A stretch of 32,341 nt of DNA, taken from Chryseobacterium sp. CH21. Lineage in GTDB: Bacteria > Bacteroidota > Bacteroidia > Flavobacteriales > Weeksellaceae. The DNA lies in the NCBI RefSeq assembly GCF_004119445.1, contig NZ_QICI01000103.1:1-32341 (forward strand), in the 5' to 3' direction. Below are positions 13,369 through 20,504 of this stretch, piece by piece. Positions within the stretch are counted from its first letter, which is position 1. Every line of letters begins with the position of its first letter. The notes beneath the pieces were generated by a model, which made no database searches, had not been told where the DNA came from, and saw nothing but the letters and a program-made list of their open reading frames with translations. Made by a program: the position numbers and the translations under genes.

Positions 13369-14385
13369 ATGATTTTCAAAACATATAATACTATAGAAAA
13401 TGCTTACCAGGCCCGCGTGATCGAACAGATCAGGATGCAGGGTTTTGGGGATGAGGTTTTCATTGTACAGGAAAAAGTTCACGGAGCTAATTTCTCTTTC
13501 TTTACCGACGGAAAGGAAATTAAAATCGCGAAGAGAACTGCTTTCATCGAAAAAGATGAGAAATTTTTCAATGCCCACCAGATTTTGGAACGTTACAGAA
13601 AAAATGTAATAGAAGTGTTTCAAAAAGTAAAAAATATTCATCCGGATGTTGAAACTGTAGTGATCTACGGTGAATTGTTCGGTGGTGGATATAAACATAA
13701 AGAAGTAGAACCTGTAAAAGATGCTGTGAAAGTACAAAAAGGTATTGAATATGCACCTTACAACGAATTTTATGCTTTCGATATTAAACTGAATGGAATT
13801 ACCTATTTAGATACAGAAGTGGTCAATCATATTTTTGAAGAGACCGGATTTTTCTATGCTAAGATTTTGTTTCAGGGAAGTCTTGAAGAAGTTTTGAAAT
13901 TCCCTAATGTCTTCAATTCACAAATTCCGGCTTGGCTTGGATTACCTCAACTGGAGGATAATATGTGTGAAGGTACCATCGTAAAAACCTTAAAAACAAG
14001 ATATTTCGGAAACGGAGCCAGAATCATTCTGAAAAATAAGAATGAAAAATGGGTAGAAAAGTCCAAAATGGTTAAAAAGGAAGCTAAAACTGTTCAAAAA
14101 CAGGTACATTTCAGTGAAAAAGCTCAGGAGATCTGGGAGGAAATCCAAAAATATGCTACCGTCAACAGATTGAACAATGTGGTGAGCAAAATCGGCGAAT
14201 TTGAACCTAAAATAATAGGTAAGGTCATTGGTCTTTTTTCACAGGATATTCTGGAGGATTTCCAAAAAGACTTCCCGGCAGCTTTCGCTGGCATTGAAAA
14301 AGAAGAGCAGAAAAGGATCAATAAAAAATTGAATTCTTTAGTAATTGATTTTATAAAAGAAGAGTTGATGACTCTTAAAGTATAG
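13369..14385 (+). CDS. Rnl2-type RNA ligase
   Basis: A 338-residue protein, close to the length of T4 RNA ligase 2 (334). The nucleotidyl-transfer motif I is EKVHGANF with catalytic Lys36, the same position as Lys35 in T4 Rnl2. Motif IV is seen in CEGTIVKT, and motif V in the Lys-rich ILKNKNEKWVEK. A C-terminal helical domain of about 100 residues follows, as in the family. Such enzymes adenylate a 5'-phosphate and seal it to a 3'-OH, typically at nicks in duplex RNA or cleaved tRNA. It is followed by a strong terminator at 14384, so the unit 11885-14385 probably ends here. Confidence 0.92.
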   Translation: MIFKTYNTIENAYQARVIEQIRMQGFGDEVFIVQEKVHGANFSFFTDGKEIKIAKRTAFIEKDEKFFNAHQILERYRKNVIEVFQKVKNIHPDVETVVIYGELFGGGYKHKEVEPVKDAVKVQKGIEYAPYNEFYAFDIKLNGITYLDTEVVNHIFEETGFFYAKILFQGSLEEVLKFPNVFNSQIPAWLGLPQLEDNMCEGTIVKTLKTRYFGNGARIILKNKNEKWVEKSKMVKKEAKTVQKQVHFSEKAQEIWEEIQKYATVNRLNNVVSKIGEFEPKIIGKVIGLFSQDILEDFQKDFPAAFAGIEKEEQKRINKKLNSLVIDFIKEELMTLKV

Positions 14386-14414
14386 TTTCGGTAAATTTTT
14401 ACCGAAACTTTTTT
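14384..14414 (+). terminator. Terminator after the RNA ligase gene
   Basis: AGTTTCGGTAAA and TTTACCGAAACT form a 12-bp stem with a 2-base loop and a T run. The stop codon of the ligase overlaps its first bases. Confidence 0.85.
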
Positions 14415-14477
14415 ATGTATAAACTTAGCCGTAAAAACCATTTTGGAAAATCTTTGATTTTCATTAAGCAGTTAGCT

Positions 14478-14542
14478 TGTCATTCCGTTAGGAATCTCAA
14501 CAACCAAAAATGGAAAAATGAAATTTAGATTCTTTCAGAATG
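14478..14542. repeat. Intergenic palindrome (GTCATTC type)
   Basis: TTGTCATTCCGTTAGGAATCT is partly complementary to AGATTCTTTCAGAATGA. The same class is at 15579-15653. It runs into the first possible ATG (14540) of the next gene, one reason to prefer the start at 14576. Confidence 0.55.
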
Positions 14543-14575
14543 AAAAATGTTTATGGTTTAAAAAAGGAAAAAACT

Positions 14576-15520
14576 ATGTTGCAGGCAGAAATAAAAAGTC
14601 TTTTAAAAGAAGACATCAGTATATTAATTAAAGTTCCAAATTCAGGAAAGCATTATTTGTGTGATTGCGGAGAGGCAAGTTTGCTGACCGTGAAAGAAAT
14701 ACAGTCCGTATCGGCAGTATTCATCAGTCATACCCACATTGATCACTTCTCAAATTTTGATGGAATTTTCAGACATCAGATTGGAAGTGGAGAAAAAGTA
14801 GTGATTTGCGGGCCGAAAAATATCCATCTACAGGTTGAAGCAAGATTAAAATCTTACACATGGAATTTGATTGATGAAAAAGCCATCGAATATGAAATCC
14901 GTGAGATTATTTCAAAAGAAGAAATTAATGTTTACACCCTTCGTCCGCCACAATGGAATCTGGAATTGATCAACACTCAGAATTTCCTGTTTGAAGATGA
15001 GCATGTCAGCGTTGATTTCGCTATTCTGGATCACAAAACAGATTCTATTGCTTATTTGTTTAAAGAAAAAGACACGGTAAGCTTCAGTGAAAACGCTTCA
15101 GATTTCAAAAAAGGAAAGTGGATTGGTGAGCTAAAGACTGCATTTGAAAATAATGATACAGAGAAAGAGATTGAAATCGAAGGAAATGTTTACAAAGCAG
15201 CAGATCTGTTCCACTTATTAACACTTAATGAAGGTTACAAATTAGGTGTTATCATGGATCATGCAGTAGCCGAGGACAATTATGATAAAATAAAAACGGT
15301 TTTTGGAGGAGCAGATTTGGTGTACATTGAAACATTCTACAAAGACTCTGATCAGGAATTTGCAAAGATCAATTATCACAGTTTTGCTTCAGCATCAGGA
15401 GAAATCATGAATGAGTGTGAGGTAAAAGAAGCCATTCCTATTCACTTTTCGAGAAGATACACGGAAAGCGATCAGGAAGAAATTGAAACCGCTTTTTATA
15501 AAGCGTTTCGCAAGAATTAA
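14576..15520 (+). CDS. RNase Z-like MBL-fold hydrolase
   Basis: I chose ATG 14576 over 14540 because the upstream codons fall in an intergenic repeat. The protein then has 314 residues. The metallo-beta-lactamase signature HTHIDH is at residues 52-57, with later ligand candidates in IMDHA and PIHFSRRY; the latter resembles the C-terminal histidine region of tRNase Z. The family includes tRNA 3'-processing endonucleases and cyclic-nucleotide or cyclic-phosphate phosphodiesterases. Next to an RNA ligase and a cREC protein, a role in trimming or opening RNA 3' ends is likely, but the exact reaction is not shown. There is no signal peptide. Confidence 0.75.
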   Translation: MLQAEIKSLLKEDISILIKVPNSGKHYLCDCGEASLLTVKEIQSVSAVFISHTHIDHFSNFDGIFRHQIGSGEKVVICGPKNIHLQVEARLKSYTWNLIDEKAIEYEIREIISKEEINVYTLRPPQWNLELINTQNFLFEDEHVSVDFAILDHKTDSIAYLFKEKDTVSFSENASDFKKGKWIGELKTAFENNDTEKEIEIEGNVYKAADLFHLLTLNEGYKLGVIMDHAVAEDNYDKIKTVFGGADLVYIETFYKDSDQEFAKINYHSFASASGEIMNECEVKEAIPIHFSRRYTESDQEEIETAFYKAFRKN

Positions 15521-15578
15521 TTTAAAATATTTATTAAACAAAAACTATAAAATTCATAGAGTAATAATGTATGCAGTT

Positions 15579-15653
15579 GTCATTCTGACGAAGGAAGAAT
15601 CTATCTAAAGCACTAAAGATTCTTCATTCCACTTCGTTTCATTCAGAATGACA
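15579..15653. repeat. Intergenic palindrome (GTCATTCTGAC type)
   Basis: TGTCATTCTGACGAAGGAAG faces its near-complement ending CATTCAGAATGACA. This is a frequent style of intergenic hairpin in this group, and it could serve as a terminator between the MBL and phosphoesterase genes. Confidence 0.65.
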
Positions 15654-15687
15654 GTAGGAGTTTTGTAGTTAAAAAAACAATTAAAAA

Positions 15688-16250
15688 ATGAAACCCAATA
15701 TATTTTTTACAGCAGACCATCATTTTGGTCACGAGAATATTATCAAGTTTTCAGAGAGGCCCTTTGAATCACTGGATCATATGAATGAAGAACTCATTAA
15801 AAGATGGAACGAAAAAGTTGAGCCTGGTGATACAGTCTACCATTAGGAGACATGAGTTTAGGTAAACCGGATTTTACCAAAGAGATTTTGGATCGCTTAC
15901 ATGGTAATATCCATCTGATCAAAGGCAATCATGAAGGAGCGGCTCTCACTTATCCCAAACGATTTGCTTCCATCAGAGATTACCACGAACTGAGAATTGA
16001 TGAAGCAGATCAAAGTAATGGTAAACAAAAAATCATTCTTTTCCATTACGCCATGCGTACCTGGAATGGCTCACATCGCGGAGTCTGGCAATTATACGGC
16101 CATTCACACGGAACGTTGCCGGATGATGAAATGGCACTCAGTTTTGATGTTGGGGTAGACTGCCACAATTTTTATCCGGTTTCCTACGAGGAAGTCAAAG
16201 AAACAATGAAAAGGAAAAAGTGGACCCCTCCATTTGCTCCAAGAAATTAA
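15688..16250 (+). pseudogene. Calcineurin-like phosphoesterase, split by a one-base frameshift
   Basis: ATG 15688 starts a frame with the metallophosphoesterase motif FTADHHFGHEN, then GDTVYH and a stop. The other frame continues LGDMSLGKPDF, with GNHE and GHSHG, to 16250. Restoring one T at 15843-15844 gives a single protein of about 187 residues. It then carries all the metal-binding motifs (DxH, GD, GNHE, GHSH). The family hydrolyses phosphodiesters or phosphomonoesters. In RNA repair sets it is a candidate for removing 2',3'-cyclic phosphates or terminal phosphates. The damage is a single-base loss and the rest of the sequence shows no decay, so an assembly error is quite possible. Confidence 0.8.
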
Positions 16251-16263
16251 CAATTAACAATGG

Positions 16264-16326
16264 AAAGGAAGCTGAAAGGTAGGATAAGTAGAAACCTAAC
16301 CAACTTCTAACCTCTAGCTTCTAATT
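16264..16326. repeat. Intergenic palindrome (GAAGCTG type)
   Basis: AGGAAGCTGAAAGGTAGG pairs imperfectly with AACTTCTAACCTCTAGCTTCT. Related elements lie at 16891-16972 and 28772-28876. Confidence 0.5.
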
Positions 16327-16338
16327 TCTAAAAAAATC

Positions 16339-16881
16339 ATGAAAACAACCAATGAAATCATAATTATCGATCTGGAAGCTACCTGTTGGGAAAACGACAG
16401 AATTCCCATCGGGCAGCAGGTCGATATTATAGAAATAGGAATTTGCAAATTAAACTTATTAACAAAAGCAATTTCCCAGAAACAAAGCATTTATGTAATT
16501 CCGGAACGGTCAGAAATCAACAGATTTTGTACAGAACTGACAGGAATTACTCCGCAACTGATAGAAGAAAAAGGAATCTATTTCGAAGAAGCCTGTGAAA
16601 TAATCAGAGATCAATACCATTCCGCACCGCTTACATGGGCAGGATATGGAAACTTCGATGGAGAGCAGATCAGAGAACAATGTGATTGGCTCGGGATAAC
16701 CAATCCTTTTTCAAAAAACTATATGAATGTGATGCATGAATTCAAAAGACATTTCAATTTGCACAAACAAATAGGACTTAAAAGAGCCCTGAGCTACCTG
16801 AATATGGATTTTGAAGGCACTCATCACAGTGGAGCAGATGATGCTTATAATACAGCCAGAATTTTAAGTGAAATTCTGTAA
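16339..16881 (+). CDS. DEDDh 3'-5' exonuclease (ERI-1/KapD-like), copy 1
   Basis: A 180-residue exonuclease of the DnaQ-like superfamily. Motif I is IIDLEATCW (Asp11, Glu13), motif II is the Asp in GNFDGEQ (107), and motif III is HHSGADDA (His162 or 163, Asp167). This is the full DEDDh set. The DLEATCW form is typical of the ERI-1/KapD branch, members of which trim the 3' ends of structured RNAs. A paralogue follows. In context it could trim tRNA or other RNA ends before ligation. Confidence 0.88.
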   Translation: MKTTNEIIIIDLEATCWENDRIPIGQQVDIIEIGICKLNLLTKAISQKQSIYVIPERSEINRFCTELTGITPQLIEEKGIYFEEACEIIRDQYHSAPLTWAGYGNFDGEQIREQCDWLGITNPFSKNYMNVMHEFKRHFNLHKQIGLKRALSYLNMDFEGTHHSGADDAYNTARILSEIL

Positions 16882-16890
16882 ATAGTCAAT

Positions 16891-16972
16891 AGGCTGGAAG
16901 AATGAGGCTGGAGGCTGGAAGTAAATTACACGCTGTAAAACTTCCTTCTTCCCACATCCATCTTCCAACCTT
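16891..16972. repeat. Intergenic palindrome between exonuclease paralogues
   Basis: GGCTGGAAGAATGAGGCTGG and the downstream CTTCCTTCTTCCCACATCC with ATCTTCCAACC form an imperfect long hairpin. It separates two paralogous genes that would otherwise be adjacent. Confidence 0.55.
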
Positions 16973-16993
16973 TAATAATTAAAATTTAAACAA

Positions 16994-17545
16994 GTGAAAA
17001 CAACAGAAAATATATTAATAGTAGACCTCGAAGCAACGTGCTGGGATAACCGGCCACCCAGAGGCCAGGAAAGCGAGATTATCGAAATCGGGGTGTGCAT
17101 CATGAATGCAAAAACCGGTAAAATCTCCAAAAATGAAGGGATTTTAATCAAACCTCAATATTCAAAAGTGAGTCCGTTCTGTACGGAGTTGACTACTCTT
17201 ACCCAAAATATGCTGGATCATGAAGGTATCATGCTGGATGATGCTTTTGATATCCTGAGAGCAGAATATGATTCGGAAGAACTGACATGGGCAAGCTATG
17301 GAAATTATGACCTGAATATGCTTCAGGATCAGGCAAGGAGATTCTATACAGATTATCCTATGAGTGATGATCATATTAATGTGAAGACATTATTTGGTGA
17401 AATTCATCCTACCATCAGGAAAAGTGTCGGGATGAACAGAGCGTTGGGTGAATTGGGTATGACTTTAGAAGGTACCCACCACAGAGGTGTAGATGATGCT
17501 AAAAACATTGCAAAGATTCTGCATTGGTGCCTGAAGAATTACTAA
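16994..17545 (+). CDS. DEDDh 3'-5' exonuclease (ERI-1/KapD-like), copy 2
   Basis: A 183-residue paralogue of the preceding exonuclease with all catalytic motifs: IVDLEATCW (Asp11, Glu13), Asp in GNYDLN, and HHRGVDDA near the end. The start codon is GTG at 16994; the N-terminal residues KTTENIL align with KTTNEII of copy 1, which supports this start. Identity between the copies is moderate, so the duplication is old and both frames are intact. That suggests different substrates. A strong terminator follows. Confidence 0.88.
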   Translation: MKTTENILIVDLEATCWDNRPPRGQESEIIEIGVCIMNAKTGKISKNEGILIKPQYSKVSPFCTELTTLTQNMLDHEGIMLDDAFDILRAEYDSEELTWASYGNYDLNMLQDQARRFYTDYPMSDDHINVKTLFGEIHPTIRKSVGMNRALGELGMTLEGTHHRGVDDAKNIAKILHWCLKNY

Positions 17546-17576
17546 ATATCAGGTAATATAAACAGATATAATGAAG

Positions 17577-17606
17577 ACTGACTCATCATTTGAGTCAGTC
17601 TTTTTT
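17577..17606. terminator. Bidirectional terminator between convergent genes
   Basis: GACTGACTCA and TGAGTCAGTC form a 10-bp stem with a 4-base loop and T run. It ends the RNA-processing genes and serves the convergent hydrolase gene on the other strand. Confidence 0.85.
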
Positions 17607-18492
17607 ATTTTGATAAATCAGATATCCTGTCACCAATAAAACTGTAAAGTTCAAAAGGGATAGAATGTCCCATACCCTCTATCAAGACCCATTCAGCACC
17701 GGGAATAGAATCAGCAATGTTTTTGCCACAATCAGAATGAAAGATCAGGTCATCCGTTCCGTGAATGATTAAAGCCGGAACAGTTATTTTTTTCAGAAGG
17801 CCAGGGTCATACTGAAAAGAGCCCATTGCTAAAAGCTGTCGGATGACTCCATTTTTTGTTTTGGAACGTGTGAGTTCCTCTTCAAGCAAAACCTTTTCCT
17901 GATTCAAATCAAAAACATATCCCGAACCCCATATTTTCTTTGCAAAACGGATCTTTTCTCTTAGATATTCTGCTTTATGAAGAACAGGATCTGCAGATAC
18001 TTGTGTCATCATAGCCATCACTTCTGGATCCGGCTTGGGAAGTGAAGGATTCAAAGAAGTTGACATGATGATCGTCAATGATAAAACTCTTTCAGGATAA
18101 TAGGAACCTAAAAGCTGTGCAATAATTCCTCCCATGGAACGCCCTGCTATATGAGCTTTTTTGATATCTAAATGATCAAGCAGACCAATCACATCATTCG
18201 CCATATCCATCAGCGAATAAGGAATTCCTTCTTTGCTGAGTGTAGCGAAAATTTCTTTAATACCTTTATCAGAAGGGATTTCTCTTTTTGTATTAAAAAC
18301 AGAACTCCCGGAATCTCTGTTATCAAAACGGATCACTCTGAACCCTTTTTCAACCAGAAGCTCACAGAATGCAATATCCCAACGAATCATCTGACTTCCT
18401 AATCCAGGAATTAATACGATGTTTTTTTGATGACCATCTCCGAAAATTTCATAACATAGATCTACGTCTTTTATACGGATAATTTTTGTCAT
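17605..18492 (-). CDS. Alpha/beta hydrolase
   Basis: A 295-residue alpha/beta hydrolase. An oxyanion-hole region lies in LIPGLGS (27-33), the nucleophile elbow is GRSMGG with Ser119, an acid candidate lies in HGTDD, and the catalytic His is in GMGHSIP near the end. The family covers esterases, thioesterases and epoxide or lactone hydrolases; the substrate is unknown. It overlaps the start of the next minus-strand gene region by 4 bases (ATGA), so the three genes 17605-19305 probably form one unit with the MarR regulator first. Confidence 0.85.
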   Translation of the reverse strand: MTKIIRIKDVDLCYEIFGDGHQKNIVLIPGLGSQMIRWDIAFCELLVEKGFRVIRFDNRDSGSSVFNTKREIPSDKGIKEIFATLSKEGIPYSLMDMANDVIGLLDHLDIKKAHIAGRSMGGIIAQLLGSYYPERVLSLTIIMSTSLNPSLPKPDPEVMAMMTQVSADPVLHKAEYLREKIRFAKKIWGSGYVFDLNQEKVLLEEELTRSKTKNGVIRQLLAMGSFQYDPGLLKKITVPALIIHGTDDLIFHSDCGKNIADSIPGAEWVLIEGMGHSIPFELYSFIGDRISDLSK

Positions 18493-18833
18493 GATGAATA
18501 TAATTCTATGCTCTTTTCTGATAGTACAGTCTGCTCAGCCTTTTGTATTTCCTTACGATAATTGATATATTCATTCTTCTGATCCGGAACAATCATGACA
18601 AACTCAAAAGTAAAAAAGTCACTTCCAGATTCTGTCCATTCTTTTTGTAACTGGGAATTGTTAAATAACCCGCTATCTAAAAGGAATCTCATCTTATTCA
18701 CCAGGGCTTCCAGATTTAAAGAAGCCTGGATATATTGTTTTCCGTTTAATGTATTGGTAACAGCAAGAACTCCCATCGTTGTTTTGTGCTCTTTTGCTTT
18801 TTCTCTCAGTTGTTTCTTTAATGCATTTTTCAT
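18489..18833 (-). CDS. GIY-YIG-like small protein
   Basis: A 114-residue protein. GVLAVTNTLNGKQYIQASLN (residues 22-41) resembles the GIY-YIG core, with the first motif reduced to GVL and the second kept as QYIQ. The usual catalytic Arg and Glu are not clearly placed. The C-terminal half has two amphipathic helices. It may be an inactive or specialised GIY-YIG relative. It lies between a MarR regulator and a hydrolase and overlaps the latter by 4 bases. Confidence 0.55.
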   Translation of the reverse strand: MKNALKKQLREKAKEHKTTMGVLAVTNTLNGKQYIQASLNLEALVNKMRFLLDSGLFNNSQLQKEWTESGSDFFTFEFVMIVPDQKNEYINYRKEIQKAEQTVLSEKSIELYSS

Positions 18834-18840
18834 GTTTTCA

Positions 18841-19305
18841 TTATTGTATATTTCCTCCTAAATCAAATAAAAGCTCGTTGATCATTTTTAAAGACTTACC
18901 CTTTTTAGAAGAGAGAATTTCTTTCGTAATATGCTCAGCACTTAACTTAGCTTCTTCAAATATCTTTTTTCCGCTAGGGGTGATGACCACATAGCTGACA
19001 CGGGCGTCCCTTTCATTGGCTTCTCTGGATATCAGTCCGATTTTCTCCAATGGGTTTAATAATCGGGTTACTCCCGATGCTGTAAGACCTATTTTTTCTG
19101 CAAGGTCTATTCTTCGCATCTTGTTTTCCGAGGAAGAACTGAGGACGTAAAGAATAACAAAGTCATTGAATCCCAGCCCATGAACACTTAGAGAATCAAA
19201 TTTTCTGGCAATTACAGATTGCAGTTTATTAATGTTGATTAAAAATAATAATTCAGTGCTTATCATTGAAAAGTATTTGAGTTGTAAAGTATTTTTATTT
19301 TGCAA
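18841..19305 (-). CDS. MarR family transcriptional regulator
   Basis: A 154-residue winged-helix repressor. The region RRIDLAEKIGLTASGVTRLLNPLEKIGLISRE is the MarR helix-turn-helix and wing (only its pattern is given here), followed by the conserved DARVSYVVITPSG wing and a C-terminal dimer helix. As first gene of the minus-strand unit, it probably controls itself and the GIY-YIG-like and hydrolase genes in response to a small ligand. Confidence 0.9.
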   Translation of the reverse strand: MQNKNTLQLKYFSMISTELLFLININKLQSVIARKFDSLSVHGLGFNDFVILYVLSSSSENKMRRIDLAEKIGLTASGVTRLLNPLEKIGLISREANERDARVSYVVITPSGKKIFEEAKLSAEHITKEILSSKKGKSLKMINELLFDLGGNIQ

Positions 19306-19625
19306 ATATATAAAATTTAGTGAATTACAATCTTATTTTATGTATTTTAAAAAAAAATTAACGTATCGGTACAGTAATCTAATGTTATAGTACAGCATTA
19401 TAATTTCTAAAATTAAGACACCGCATTGTGTGTAAATATTAAAGTACAGGGCTTCTATCCGCTTTTTTATCAATATATCTTTAAACAGGGAATTGTTTTT
19501 ATGGTACCAGAAGTGGTGATAATGCTTGTTTCATTACTTAATATTTTGTTAAAAAATTCACTTTAATGGGATAATTTACTGTCTGTCAGTCATTTTTTTT
19601 TATTTTAGCCGACAAGAATAAATTT
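19306..19625. other. Intergenic spacer, nothing recognised
   Basis: Very AT-rich divergent spacer between the MarR gene and the small frame at 19626. It should contain promoters for both directions, but no clear TAnnTTTG element or hairpin stands out. Confidence 0.4.
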
Positions 19626-19790
19626 ATGTTTGTTGATGAAGGTTTTGAGGTAATATATTTAAACTATAAAATAAAGAAAACAGTTCCTTATATTAAAAAT
19701 CTTACACCAAAAGATAATAAAGAAGAGATTGGTCTTAAAAAAATAGAGCTGCAATATAACTTCTGTATTGGCTTCTTTAGTTTGCCGTAA
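19626..19790 (+). CDS. Short frame, possible N-terminal part of the next gene
   Basis: A 54-residue frame from ATG 19626. It has no recognised domain. Its last codons overlap, in another frame, the TTG start of the next gene. A +1 shift would join them, so this may be the front of a broken gene. Joining would need an extra base removed, the opposite direction from the other frameshifts in the window. Confidence 0.3.
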   Translation: MFVDEGFEVIYLNYKIKKTVPYIKNLTPKDNKEEIGLKKIELQYNFCIGFFSLP

Positions 19791-20403
19791 AATAAGAATT
19801 GATTACAAAGGTAAATCAGTCAGTGATTGGTTATCAGATTATTTTGTTGATGAATTATTTGAAAATTGCCTCCCTCAAAATGCTTCTTTTTTGAACAATT
19901 TATTCAATTCTTGTGATAGTGTTTATTATATGGGCTTGATTAAAATTTTATTTTGGAGATCTTATTTTTCAGGTCCTTTTCTTGAAAATGTAAATGGCGG
20001 AATTTTGTTAAGTTCTGTATATCAGTGTTTTTATGATGTGTGTGTTACATTTTCGGCGGCCATTATGAAGTTGAAATTGCCTTCTTGGTGGTGGTGTAAA
20101 TTGTTCCTGTCTGCGGGACTGTTTAATAATTATAAAACCCTTTATGGTACGGCTTTTGAAGGCTTATTACATAAGGCGGTTTCGGATGATTTGAAGGCAA
20201 ATGTACAGGCAATAATAATTGATAAAAATATCAATTTAGAATGGTCACCTGTAATGAGATTGAGAGACAGGATTTTAAAACTTATTGATTTGATTACCAG
20301 ATATCCTGCCATTTTTGAAAAACTGCTGATCCCCATTCTTTCAGCTGTTGAGAAGTCAGTCTTTACTGCAAAAAAGCTTCCTGAGCTTTGCTATAAACTG
20401 TAA
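19768..20403 (+). CDS. Hypothetical protein, unrecognised
   Basis: A 211-residue frame with a TTG start and no recognised family. It contains aromatic-rich, fairly hydrophobic stretches (MKLKLPSWWWCKLFLSAGLF near the middle), and a C-terminal half that alternates hydrophobic and basic residues. Codon use is more AT-rich than in neighbours. The absence of an ATG and the overlapping frame upstream suggest a truncated or frameshifted gene. It lies about 100 bases before the DUF6493-like gene in the same direction. Confidence 0.4.
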   Translation: MASLVCRKIRIDYKGKSVSDWLSDYFVDELFENCLPQNASFLNNLFNSCDSVYYMGLIKILFWRSYFSGPFLENVNGGILLSSVYQCFYDVCVTFSAAIMKLKLPSWWWCKLFLSAGLFNNYKTLYGTAFEGLLHKAVSDDLKANVQAIIIDKNINLEWSPVMRLRDRILKLIDLITRYPAIFEKLLIPILSAVEKSVFTAKKLPELCYKL

Positions 20404-20504
20404 AGAAGAAACTTATAAAAACCGGACAAAGCTAATATCAGACCGTCTGAAGAATGGAAAAAATGAATAACCTGAAACAAATTTATACATCAAATTAGAA
20501 GCAC

